In this document: in pieces, positions 7,160 through 14,816 of the stretch
How the letters are laid out: every line of letters starts with the position of its first letter
Position numbering within the stretch: position 1 is the stretch's first letter
Assembly (NCBI RefSeq): GCF_030209175.1
Contig: NZ_JARVSM010000006.1
Span: 558,001-622,000 of the forward strand
Length of the DNA stretch: 64,000 nucleotides
Source: Pseudomonas sp. efr-133-TYG-5
Lineage (GTDB): Bacteria; Pseudomonadota; Gammaproteobacteria; Pseudomonadales; Pseudomonadaceae
Direction: 5' to 3'
The notes under the pieces: generated by a model
What the model was told of the DNA's origin: nothing
The model's input: only the letters and a program-made list of their open reading frames with translations
Database searches by the model: none
Made by a program: the position numbers and the translations under genes

Positions 7160-9280
7160 TTAGAAACTCATGTCCACCTTGGTCCAGAGCGTGCGCCCCG
7201 GTTCGTTGATGGCTTGCGGGTCGTTGGCGGGGTAGCCGAACCCGGCGTTGCCCGCCAGGTTCAGGTGCTCGGCGTAAGCCTTGCCGAACAGGTTGTCGAC
7301 GCCGCTGCTGACCTTCCAGTTTTTGTTGATCCGATAGGCACCGTTGAGTGAGAACACGCCGAAGCCCGAACTCTTGTCGTAGTCCTTGCCGACCACGTTG
7401 CCTTTGTTCTGGTCGATACGGTTTTGCGCGGCAACCACCCTCCACAGGGCGCCGGCGCTCCAGTTGTCTTCGCTGTAGGTCAGGCCGAAGCGCGCATCCA
7501 GCGGCGGCATCTGCGGCAGGGCCTTGCCGTCGCTGCTGTTCTTGCCCCAGGCGTAGGCCAGGGTCGCATCGGCTTTCCAGTTATCGGTGAGTGCGTAAGC
7601 GGCACCGAGTTCGCCGCCCATGATCCGCGCGTCGATGTTCTCGGCGCGCGAAGTGCTCATGCCCATCATCCCCGGGGTGTAGTCGAACAGGATGTAATCG
7701 CGGACCTGGCCGATGTAGCCCGAAGCCCAGGCTTCAAGGTCGGCGCTCTTGTAGTTGACGCCAAAGTCGAGCTGGGTGGTCTTTTCCGGCTTGATCGAAT
7801 CGAACGCATTGACCGAACCGGCCGGGCCGGAATTGGGCGAGAACAGCTCCCAGTAATCCGGGAACCGCTGCGCGTGGCCGAGGCCGGCGTAGAGCGTGGT
7901 CGGGCTGTCGGCCAGGTCATGCTCGTAACGCACGAAGCCGCTCGGCAGGGTATCGGCACGGGTATCGCCAGCGGTCGGATTCGGCCGCGACATCATTCCC
8001 GAACCGCTGCTCTGGCGGAAATCCCTGGCCGAGGCGCGGTCGACCCGGGCACCGCCGATCAGCCGGTCGCGGTCGGCGGCGTACCAGGTCATCTCGCCGA
8101 ACACGCCGTAGTTATGGAAATCGGCATCCTTGCTGTAGGGCAGGTCCTTGTAGGTATCGATGCCCATGGCGCTGCGCTGACGATGCTCGTCGGTCTGCGC
8201 ATCGAGGCCGCTGATCAGCTGAATGTCGGCCCAGCGCCAGGTCGCCTTGATCCGTGCGCCGAGGGTGCGGCGGTCGACGTTGGATGCCATCGGCCCGGCC
8301 ATCATCCCGGTGCCGGATGGCGTGCGCAGGGTGTAGTTGTCCATCACGTGGTCGGCGTAGTTGTAGTAGACCTGCGCTTCGAGTTTCTCCAGCACCTCGC
8401 TGAGGTTGGATTTCTCCAAGCGCAGGCCGAGGCTTTCGCGCAGGAATTGCGCACCGTCCATGCCGCGCCCGGCGTAGCGTGCTTCACCGTCGCCCTTGCC
8501 GGCGGTGAGTTCGATCAGGGTGTCGGCGTCCGGGGTCCAGCCCACCGCGATATCACCGTTCCACTTGTCGTAGCGCGAGGCAACGCTGTCGTGGTTGCCG
8601 TCGCGGTAGTCGTCGGAATGCGCGGTGTTGCCGATCACCCGTACGTAGCCCAGCGACCCGCCAGCGGCGGCATCCACGACTTTGTCGAAGCGTCCGTTGG
8701 AACCGGCCAGCACGCTGGCGTTCACGCGGCTGCCGAGTTCGCCGAAGTGTTCCGGCTCGCGGTCGAAGAGGATTGTGCCGGCGGATGCGCCGGGGCCGTA
8801 GAGCACGGTTTGCGGGCCCTTGATCACGGTGAGCTTGTCGTAGGTCTCGGGCGAGATGTACGAGGTCGGCGCGTCCATCCGGCCGGGGCAGGCACCGAGC
8901 ATCAGGCTGCCGTTGGTGAGGATGTTCAGGCGCGAGCCGAACATGCCGCGCAGCACCGGGTCACCGTTGGTGCCGCCGTTGCGCACCAGGGCGAAGCCGG
9001 GAATGGTCTTCAGATAATCGCCGCCATCGCTGGCCGGCACCGGTTGGCGCGGGTCTTTCGGGTTGGTGACGATGGTCAGCGGCGAGCTCGGGGCAACGGC
9101 GGTGATCACCGTCGGGCTCAGTTCGTCAGCGTGGCCGACGTGTTCGTCGGCGTGGACCAGCGGGGCCAGCAGGACACCGCAAAGGACGGCGCTAGCGTGC
9201 CTGAAGCGAACGCGGGATTCGTTCAGGGCAAAGGAGGCCGGGGCACAGCCCGGGCGTGGAACAGCAGCAAACCTGGACAT
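7160..9280 (-). CDS. oprC: Copper-transporting TonB-dependent receptor OprC
   Basis: Outer-membrane copper receptor, 706 residues. Plug-domain features include LTVIKGPQTVLYGPG, and the barrel ends in the terminal sequence TKVDMSF. The known OprC copper ligands are all present: a CxxxM motif (Cys131, Met135, CPGRM) and an HxM motif (His311, Met313). Their spacing equals that of P. aeruginosa OprC as I recall it (C143/M147, H323/M325). I start at MSRFAAVPRPG because GGAAA lies about seven bases upstream; an in-frame ATG 12 bases earlier is an alternative. The N-terminal leader is rather long before the hydrophobic core (AVLCGVLLAPLVHA). Neighbours PCu(A)C and DUF2946 support copper uptake. Confidence 0.95.
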   Translation of the reverse strand: MSRFAAVPRPGCAPASFALNESRVRFRHASAVLCGVLLAPLVHADEHVGHADELSPTVITAVAPSSPLTIVTNPKDPRQPVPASDGGDYLKTIPGFALVRNGGTNGDPVLRGMFGSRLNILTNGSLMLGACPGRMDAPTSYISPETYDKLTVIKGPQTVLYGPGASAGTILFDREPEHFGELGSRVNASVLAGSNGRFDKVVDAAAGGSLGYVRVIGNTAHSDDYRDGNHDSVASRYDKWNGDIAVGWTPDADTLIELTAGKGDGEARYAGRGMDGAQFLRESLGLRLEKSNLSEVLEKLEAQVYYNYADHVMDNYTLRTPSGTGMMAGPMASNVDRRTLGARIKATWRWADIQLISGLDAQTDEHRQRSAMGIDTYKDLPYSKDADFHNYGVFGEMTWYAADRDRLIGGARVDRASARDFRQSSGSGMMSRPNPTAGDTRADTLPSGFVRYEHDLADSPTTLYAGLGHAQRFPDYWELFSPNSGPAGSVNAFDSIKPEKTTQLDFGVNYKSADLEAWASGYIGQVRDYILFDYTPGMMGMSTSRAENIDARIMGGELGAAYALTDNWKADATLAYAWGKNSSDGKALPQMPPLDARFGLTYSEDNWSAGALWRVVAAQNRIDQNKGNVVGKDYDKSSGFGVFSLNGAYRINKNWKVSSGVDNLFGKAYAEHLNLAGNAGFGYPANDPQAINEPGRTLWTKVDMSF

Positions 9281-9364
9281 GACAATTTCCATCAAACAGT
9301 CGTAAACGACACGGCCGGCAGCCTGGAGCTGTCTTCTCAACCGTGTGCAATCAGAGGTGGGTGT

Positions 9365-9811
9365 CTACGCTGCGACGGGCGGGGCGCGGGTGCGGGCGCC
9401 GGGGAAGAAGGTCTGCCGGGCGTGGCCCAGGCGCGGGGAGGGTGGGGTGAAGGTGTTTAGCGGCGGGATATTGAAGGCGACACTATCGCCCCCGCCGGTC
9501 AGCGCCGGGCAATTGAACAGCAGGCTGCAATAGCCGCATTTTTCCCACAGCACATGGTGTGAGGATTGCGGCGGGCAGTGCTCGGCCGAAGGGGTTGCTT
9601 CATGCGCGGAGTGATCCATGCCCGGCATGTCCATCGCCATGTCCATGCGCATTGGCATGGAGGGCGAGGCGTGCTGATCCATCGGCATCGACTGAGAAAT
9701 CAGTGGGCCGATGAAGATCATCAACATGGCGAACAGGGCGATCCAGCTGCCGCGCGTCAGGTATTGAGTCTGACGGCGATGCCGGGAGGGCCTGGCGCTC
9801 AGCGGGCGCAT
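9365..9811 (-). CDS. DUF2946 Met/His-rich putative copper-binding protein
   Basis: A 148-residue protein with one N-terminal hydrophobic helix (WIALFAMLMIFIGPLIS), then a dense metal-binding-like stretch of Met, His and Asp (MPMRMDMAMDMPGMDHSAH), then CGYC. This matches DUF2946 proteins found with copper-import genes. It is probably anchored in or exported across the inner membrane. It lies 84 bases upstream of the chosen oprC start and 21 bases downstream of the PCu(A)C gene, so one operon is likely. Confidence 0.8.
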   Translation of the reverse strand: MRPLSARPSRHRRQTQYLTRGSWIALFAMLMIFIGPLISQSMPMDQHASPSMPMRMDMAMDMPGMDHSAHEATPSAEHCPPQSSHHVLWEKCGYCSLLFNCPALTGGGDSVAFNIPPLNTFTPPSPRLGHARQTFFPGARTRAPPVAA

Positions 9812-9832
9812 GGGCGAAGTCAGCCGGATCGG

Positions 9833-10312
9833 TTACTGAGCGTGCGCGTGGGCCTGCGTGGTTTCCGGCGGTTTCTTCTGCACGGCGACTTCAACGGTGA
9901 CGTCACCGGCCTTCTCGAAATGCAGGGTCAGCGGAAAGCGCTTGCCATCGCTGAGCAGGCTACGGTCGGTCGGATTGAGCAGCATCACGTGATACGCCAT
10001 CGGCGCGAACGTCACCTTGCCACCGGCAGGAATCACCACGTTGGGCACCTGCTGCATTTTCATCAGGTCGCCCTGCATCACATGCTCATGCAGTTGCGCT
10101 TCAGCGGTGATCGGCGAGTCGACGCTGAGCAGCCGGTCGTCGGTCTTGCCGGGATTGCTGATGACGAAATAAGCGGCGACGGTCGGCGCATTGGGCGGCA
10201 GTTCCTGCGACCACGGGTGGGCGATTTCCAGCTCGCCGGCCTTGTATTCGTGGGCATGGGCGAAGCACGCCGGCAGCAACAGCGCAGCGATGACGATGAA
10301 TTTGTTCAACAT
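9833..10312 (-). CDS. Periplasmic copper chaperone PCu(A)C
   Basis: A 159-residue exported protein with a signal peptide (MLNKFIVIAALLLPACFAHA) and the PCu(A)C fold. The copper site appears as LHEHVMQGDLMKM followed about 20 residues later by HVML, matching the family H(M)x10Mx21HxM pattern. The C-terminus ends HAHAQ, an extra His tail. The family passes Cu(I) to cytochrome oxidase assembly factors or takes copper from the outer-membrane receptor. It sits inside the copper cluster. Confidence 0.92.
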   Translation of the reverse strand: MLNKFIVIAALLLPACFAHAHEYKAGELEIAHPWSQELPPNAPTVAAYFVISNPGKTDDRLLSVDSPITAEAQLHEHVMQGDLMKMQQVPNVVIPAGGKVTFAPMAYHVMLLNPTDRSLLSDGKRFPLTLHFEKAGDVTVEVAVQKKPPETTQAHAHAQ

Positions 10313-10360
10313 GGCGGTTCTCCAGAACGATTTGAAACGCAGGTCAATTGCGCGAACAAA

Positions 10361-10759
10361 TCAGACCAGAGGAGAGGCGCGGGGATTGAGGCTCGGCCAT
10401 TGCTGGCGCGGTGTCGGGGCTTGCAGCAGGGTGGGCGCCACGCTGCGATTGCTTGCGTACTGGGCGAAATACAGCTGCGGCGAATGCCCCGGCAATGCCA
10501 CCACCGGCGCCGAGCCCGAGCAGCACCAGCAATGCTGCATGGTCGAATGGGTGTCGTTGAGCGGGGTTTTCTGTGTCGTGGTGCCGATGTCGATCGCCAC
10601 CATCTTCGTCCCGCTGCCGGTGCAGAAACTGCTCCACAGCAACTGCTCGGCCGGCGTTTGCGCCGCCTGCGCCATCGCTCCCGTCATCGGCATGGCGAGC
10701 ATGTTGAACAGCACTGCAAAGCAGGCGATCCAGGCAATGGCAAGCCGGTGTCGGTTCAT
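10361..10759 (-). CDS. Second DUF2946 protein
   Basis: A 132-residue exported or membrane-anchored protein with an N-terminal hydrophobic segment (LAIAWIACFAVLFNMLAMPMTGAMA) and a short metal-thiol motif HCWCC near residue 77. It is the first gene of the copper cluster, 48 bases upstream of the PCu(A)C gene. The second DUF2946 member at 9365-9811 differs strongly: that one is Met/His-rich with CGYC, this one is Met-poor in the mature part with HCWCC. The two probably have different steps in copper handling. Confidence 0.78.
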   Translation of the reverse strand: MNRHRLAIAWIACFAVLFNMLAMPMTGAMAQAAQTPAEQLLWSSFCTGSGTKMVAIDIGTTTQKTPLNDTHSTMQHCWCCSGSAPVVALPGHSPQLYFAQYASNRSVAPTLLQAPTPRQQWPSLNPRASPLV

Positions 10760-10781
10760 GGGACAGATCCGTCGGGTGGGC

Positions 10782-10808
10782 GATCAGGCGCGGCTATTTA
10801 GCCTGATC
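10782..10808. promoter_or_regulatory. Inverted repeat upstream of copper cluster
   Basis: GATCAGGC (10782-10789) and GCCTGATC (10801-10808) form a dyad with an 11-base spacer, starting 23 bases upstream of the first copper-cluster gene. No T-run follows it in either direction, so an operator is more likely than a terminator. The regulator cannot be named from the sequence. Confidence 0.35.
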
Positions 10809-10856
10809 AGGGCCGATAAGTAAAAAAGCGTAGTGCGGTTTGGTGTCGCAGAGGAT

Positions 10857-11147
10857 TCACCCTGCTACGGCATGCAACCGCAAACCCAGCGCCTTCATAA
10901 CTTTCATGATAGTCGCGAATTCCGGATTTCCATTGCTGCTCAGCGCTTTATAAAGGCTTTCACGACCCAGCCCTGCATCTCGTGCAACCTGGGTCATGCC
11001 TTGGGCGCGGGCAATGTCATTAAGGGCTGCACGGATGAGAACGCCGTCGCCAGCATCTTCGTCAAAACAAGCGTCCAGGTAAGCCGCCATTTCCTCCGGC
11101 GTTTTAAGAAACTCTGCAGCGTCGAAGCGGGTGAATTTTTCGGTCAT
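10857..11147 (-). CDS. HigA-like antitoxin (addiction module antidote)
   Basis: A 96-residue helix-turn-helix protein of the probable addiction module antidote family (TIGR02684 type). The C-terminal half carries the HTH (MTQVARDAGLGRESLYKALSS, near residues 50-72) followed by FATIMKVMKALGLRL. It lies three bases downstream of the toxin gene, giving the toxin-first order typical of higBA systems. It should neutralise HigB and repress the operon, perhaps through the palindrome at 11498-11526. Confidence 0.92.
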   Translation of the reverse strand: MTEKFTRFDAAEFLKTPEEMAAYLDACFDEDAGDGVLIRAALNDIARAQGMTQVARDAGLGRESLYKALSSNGNPEFATIMKVMKALGLRLHAVAG

Positions 11148-11150
11148 GAC

Positions 11151-11453
11151 TTACTCCTCATTACCGATGCTTTGCGCCAACTGGATGGCGCGTTTGATAT
11201 CTCGTTTTTGTGTCGACTTGTCGCCCCCCAGCAGTAACAGATAAATCACTTCGCCTTTACGTGTGAAGTACATCCTGTAGCCGGGACCGTAATGAACACG
11301 CATTTCATAAACGGCACTGCCAACGAACTCGCAATCACCCATGTTTCCATGCTCTGCGCCTCGAATTCTGGCGATGATGCGAGCTTTGCCATTGGTGTCT
11401 TTCATCGAGTCGAGCCAATCGGCAAATGCAGGGGATCGTTCAAATTCGATCAT
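11151..11453 (-). CDS. HigB-like toxin (RelE/ParE superfamily, Gp49-like)
   Basis: A 100-residue RelE-fold toxin of the phage-derived Gp49-like family. The characteristic blocks are present: KARIIARIRGAEHGNMGD, YEMRVHYGPGYRMYF, and LLLLGGDKSTQKRDIKRAI near the C-terminus. Family members are ribosome-dependent mRNA interferases. It is intact, with no frameshift, and is followed directly by its antitoxin. The pair sits between the copper and cobalamin clusters, a typical accessory insertion point. Confidence 0.92.
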   Translation of the reverse strand: MIEFERSPAFADWLDSMKDTNGKARIIARIRGAEHGNMGDCEFVGSAVYEMRVHYGPGYRMYFTRKGEVIYLLLLGGDKSTQKRDIKRAIQLAQSIGNEE

Positions 11454-11497
11454 GTCGAAATCGTATTCCTTGGGATACAGACTGACAAGCCGCTTTT

Positions 11498-11526
11498 TTC
11501 TTGAGCGCTGCAGTGCGCTTCAAGAA
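11498..11526. promoter_or_regulatory. Imperfect palindrome upstream of higBA
   Basis: TTCTTGAGCGC (11498-11508) and GCGCTTCAAGAA (11515-11526) form an inverted repeat 45-73 bases upstream of the toxin start. Leftward it is followed by A residues, not T, so it is not a terminator for cobK. Autoregulated toxin-antitoxin operons normally have such a site. Confidence 0.4.
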
Positions 11527-11644
11527 TTTGCTCGCTGCAAATCTGTGGGGATAAAAGGAATCGAAATCTTGACGTGAAGTAACAAGAGCGAACAGTCAGC
11601 TGTTTCCTGAAAATTTGCCGGTCAAATCAAGGATTAGCTCGAAA

Positions 11645-12373
11645 TCAGGAATTATCTGACGTAGAGAGGGCTTCCAGGATTTCAGACGTATTCCTGAACT
11701 CCCGATCAACCCCCGCCAACTCCGGTCGCCTCAAAACAATCACCGGCACCCCAAGCTCTCGCGCCACGTCCAGTTTCGGCTCGGTCGCGGTGCTGCCGCT
11801 GTTCTTGCTGATCAGCACGTCGATCTGCCGTCGTGCGAACAGCGCCCGTTCATCCTCGAACTGAAACGGCCCACGGGCGCCGATGACTTCGCAGCGTTCG
11901 TTGCCGGGATAAACGTCGAGGGCGCGCAGGGTCCAGAACTGGTGCGCAGGGATTTCGTCGAGGTGTTGCAGCGGTTCGCGGCCAAGGGTGAACAGGGGAC
12001 GGCGGAAGGGTTCGAGGGCGTTGATCAGTTCGGCCCAGTCGGCGACTTCACGCCAGTCATCGCCCGGTTGCGGCTGCCACGCCGGGCGGCGGAGGGCCCA
12101 GCAGGGGATGCTGGTGAGTTGCGCAGCAGTGGCGGCGTTCTGGCTGATTTGGGCGGCGTAAGGGTGGGTGGCGTCGAGCAGCAGGTTGATGCCTTCGTCG
12201 CGAATGAACTGCGCCAGACCTGCGGCGCCGCCATAGCCGCCGACGCGCACCTGACACGTCAGGTCGGTCGGCACCCGGCCCACCCCGGCCAGGCTGTAAA
12301 CGTGTTCCGGCCCCAACGTACGCGCGATCGCCAACGCTTCCGTCACGCCGCCCAGCAACAGAATCCGTTTCAT
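11645..12373 (-). CDS. cobK: Precorrin-6A reductase CobK
   Basis: Cytoplasmic NADPH-dependent reductase of the corrin macrocycle (precorrin-6A to precorrin-6B), 242 residues, normal length. It begins with the nucleotide-binding GGVTEALAIARTLG. It has the family segments LLLDATHPYAAQISQNA and RALDVYPGNERCEVIGARGPF, and the C-terminal SKNSGSTATEPKLDVARELGVPV. The start overlaps the cbiD stop by four bases. It is the last gene of the leftward cobL-cbiD-cobK unit. Confidence 0.96.
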   Translation of the reverse strand: MKRILLLGGVTEALAIARTLGPEHVYSLAGVGRVPTDLTCQVRVGGYGGAAGLAQFIRDEGINLLLDATHPYAAQISQNAATAAQLTSIPCWALRRPAWQPQPGDDWREVADWAELINALEPFRRPLFTLGREPLQHLDEIPAHQFWTLRALDVYPGNERCEVIGARGPFQFEDERALFARRQIDVLISKNSGSTATEPKLDVARELGVPVIVLRRPELAGVDREFRNTSEILEALSTSDNS

Positions 12374-13467
12374 GCAAACTCCCCCGCATGGCCGACGATG
12401 CCGCCCTGACGATCAATCGCGAACACCTCGACCTGCACCTGCGCCGGCACCACGCTGCGTGCGAACTGCAGCGCATGACGGCAGACCTCATCACCCAGCG
12501 CCACGCCCGCCGCAGTGGCCATCGCCAACGCCTGCTGACTGGTGTTCGCCCCGCGAATGGCTTGCTGCAACGCATCGTCAGCACCAATCGCCGCCGCCCA
12601 GTCGGCCAGTTGCGGCAGGTCGATGCTCGAATGGCGCGAGTGCAGATCCATGTGCCCGGCCGCCAGTTTGCTGATCTTGCCGAAGCCGCCGCACAGGCTG
12701 AGTTTATCCACAGGCACTTTGCGCAGATGCTTGAGCACCGCGCCGACGAAGTCGCCCATTTCGATCAGGGCGATTTCCGGCAGGTCGTAGACCCGGCGCA
12801 TGGTGTCTTCGCTGGCGTTGCCGGTGCACGCGGCGATGTGCAGATAGCCGTTGGTTCTGGCCACGTCGATGCCCTGGTGGATCGAGGCGATGTAGGCGGC
12901 GCAGGAAAACGGCCGGACGATGCCGCTGGTACCGAGGATCGACAGACCGCCGAGAATACCCAGGCGCGGATTCATGGTTTTCAGCGCCAGGGCTGCGCCG
13001 CCCTCGACATTGACCGTGACCTCGAAGCCGCCGCGATAGCCGGTTTCTTCGGCGAGGCGTGCGAGGTGCTCGCCGATCATCCGGCGCGGCACCGGGTTGA
13101 TCGCCGGTTCGCCGACGCCCAGCACCAGCCCCGGGCGGGTCACGGTGCCGACGCCGGTGCCGGCGACGAAGCGAATGCCCGACTCGGCCAGCAGCCGCAC
13201 GTGCGAATAGAGCAGGGCGCCGTGGGTCACGTCGGGGTCGTCACCGGCATCCTTGAGGGTCCCGGCCTCGGCGCCGTCGGCGCTCAACCGGCAGAACTCC
13301 AGGCGCATCTGCACCTGCTTGCCCTTGGGCAAGACGATCTGTACGGCATCCGCGGCAACGCCGCCGAGCAACAGGCGGGCGGCGGCGAGGCTGGTGGCCG
13401 TGGCGCAGCTGCCGGTGGTCAGGCCGCTGCGCAGGGGTGCGGGTTGTTCGGCGGTTTCGTCACGCAT
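12370..13467 (-). CDS. cbiD: Precorrin-5B C1-methyltransferase CbiD
   Basis: A 365-residue CbiD protein. The start MRDETAEQPAPLRSGLTTGSCATA was chosen because the family motif LRSGxTTGxCA must be near the N-terminus; a longer frame reads into cobL. Other family blocks are DPDVTHGALL, GVGTVTRPGL, PAINPVPRRMI, ISILGTSGIVRPFS-like and ACTGNASEDTMR. In anaerobic bacteria CbiD methylates C1 of cobalt-precorrin-5B. In pseudomonads that have CobG and lack CobF, it stands in for CobF. The start overlaps the cobL stop by eight bases. Confidence 0.95.
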   Translation of the reverse strand: MRDETAEQPAPLRSGLTTGSCATATSLAAARLLLGGVAADAVQIVLPKGKQVQMRLEFCRLSADGAEAGTLKDAGDDPDVTHGALLYSHVRLLAESGIRFVAGTGVGTVTRPGLVLGVGEPAINPVPRRMIGEHLARLAEETGYRGGFEVTVNVEGGAALALKTMNPRLGILGGLSILGTSGIVRPFSCAAYIASIHQGIDVARTNGYLHIAACTGNASEDTMRRVYDLPEIALIEMGDFVGAVLKHLRKVPVDKLSLCGGFGKISKLAAGHMDLHSRHSSIDLPQLADWAAAIGADDALQQAIRGANTSQQALAMATAAGVALGDEVCRHALQFARSVVPAQVQVEVFAIDRQGGIVGHAGEFA

Positions 13468-14671
13468 CGAGGGGTTTGACCAGATCCAGCAGGGTGATCG
13501 GCAGCGCCTGGCGCCAGGTGTCGAATTCGCCCAGCGGTTGCGCCTGGGCCACATGGATGCGGGTCAGTTCGCCGCCGTGGCGTTCGCGCCAGTGCATCAG
13601 GGCGGCTTCGCTTTGCAGGGTCACCGCGTTGGCGACCAGCCGGCCGCCGGGCTTGAGCTGTTCCCAGCACGCCTCGAACACGCCTGCGCGGGTCACGCCG
13701 CCGCCGATGAAAATGGCATCCGGGCGTTCCAGGCCGGCGAGGGCCTGCGGGGCCGTGCCGCGAATCAGTTGCAGGCCGGGCACGCCCAGCGCATCGCGGT
13801 TGTGTTCGATCAACGCTTGCCGCCCCGCATCCGCCTCGATCGCGATGGCGCGACAGCTCGGGTGCGCGCGCATCCATTCGATACCGATCGAGCCGCAACC
13901 GCCACCCACGTCCCACAGCAGCTCACCGGGGATCGGTGCCAGGCGGGCGAGGGTGATGGCGCGCACGTCGCGCTTGGTCAGTTGGCCGTCATGCACGAAC
14001 GCCGAGTCGGGCAGCCCGGCAAGGCGTGACAGGCGCGGAGCGTGCGCGTCGGCGCGGCATTCGATGGCGATCACGTTGAGGTCGGCCATGGCGGCGCTGT
14101 CCCAATCGTTGGCGGTGCCATCGACCCGGCGCTCGGCGACGCCGCCCAGATGTTCCAGCACGCTCATGCGGCTCGCCGCAAAACCGCGCTCGCGCAACAG
14201 TTGCGCGACTGCCGCCGGGCTCTGACCGTCGTTGCTCAGCACCAACAGGCGCACGCCGCTGAACAGCTGGGCATTGAGTGCAGCCAGGGGCCGCGCCACC
14301 AGCGACAGTGTGACCACGTCCTGCAACGGCCAGCCGAGGCGTGCGGCGGCCAGTGCGCAGGAAGACGGCGCGGGCAGGATCAGCATCTCGGCGTTCGCCA
14401 CCTGCCGGGCGAGGCTGGCGCCGACGCCGTAGAACATCGGGTCGCCGCTGGCCAGCACGCACACCGCCTCGCCGCGCCGCTCGAGCACCGGGGCGAGGGA
14501 AAACGGACTCGGCCACAACTGGCGCTCGCCGCGGATACACACCGGCAGCAGGTCCAGCTGGCGCTGGCCGCCGACAATCCGCGAGGCGCCCAGCAGGGCC
14601 CGCCGGGCGTTTTTGCCCAGGCCCTTGAAGCCGTCTTCACCGATTCCTACTACCGTCAGCCAGGGGGACAT
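13460..14671 (-). CDS. cobL: Precorrin-6B C5,15-methyltransferase (decarboxylating) CobL
   Basis: Bifunctional 403-residue enzyme that methylates C5 and C15 and decarboxylates the C12 acetate to make precorrin-8X. The N-terminal half is a tetrapyrrole methylase (CbiE-like), with VVGIGEDGFKGL at the start and LASGDPMFYGVGASLA near residue 75. The C-terminal half (from about 205) is a class I SAM methyltransferase (CbiT-like) with LLWDVGGGCGSIGIEWMR. It is the first gene of the leftward unit and diverges from cobG across 145 bases. Confidence 0.96.
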   Translation of the reverse strand: MSPWLTVVGIGEDGFKGLGKNARRALLGASRIVGGQRQLDLLPVCIRGERQLWPSPFSLAPVLERRGEAVCVLASGDPMFYGVGASLARQVANAEMLILPAPSSCALAAARLGWPLQDVVTLSLVARPLAALNAQLFSGVRLLVLSNDGQSPAAVAQLLRERGFAASRMSVLEHLGGVAERRVDGTANDWDSAAMADLNVIAIECRADAHAPRLSRLAGLPDSAFVHDGQLTKRDVRAITLARLAPIPGELLWDVGGGCGSIGIEWMRAHPSCRAIAIEADAGRQALIEHNRDALGVPGLQLIRGTAPQALAGLERPDAIFIGGGVTRAGVFEACWEQLKPGGRLVANAVTLQSEAALMHWRERHGGELTRIHVAQAQPLGEFDTWRQALPITLLDLVKPLDA

Positions 14672-14816
14672 CTGTCGCCTCTCAAAAAAGTGTCCGCAAA
14701 CGCGGCGTTCCGACGGGCAGACTTTTCATGCCGCCGGACAAAGCAGGCATAATACCGCGCCTTCGCCCGCGAAGCGTCTATCCACTCAGCCGGCCAGCCC
14801 CTTGAACGATCACCCG
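14672..14816. promoter_or_regulatory. Divergent cobL/cobG promoter region
   Basis: These 145 bases must hold the promoters for both cobalamin units. A TATAAT-like box (CATAATACC, about 14748-14756) faces rightward toward cobG. I could not find a B12-box or the space needed for a full cobalamin riboswitch. Confidence 0.4.

Noticed and set aside
7424..9460. Long plus-strand frame opposite oprC
   Set aside because: Antisense shadow; oprC has all family motifs and copper ligands on the minus strand.
14672..14816. Cobalamin riboswitch before cobG or cobL
   Set aside because: The spacer is only 145 bases and I found no B12-box or matching paired elements.
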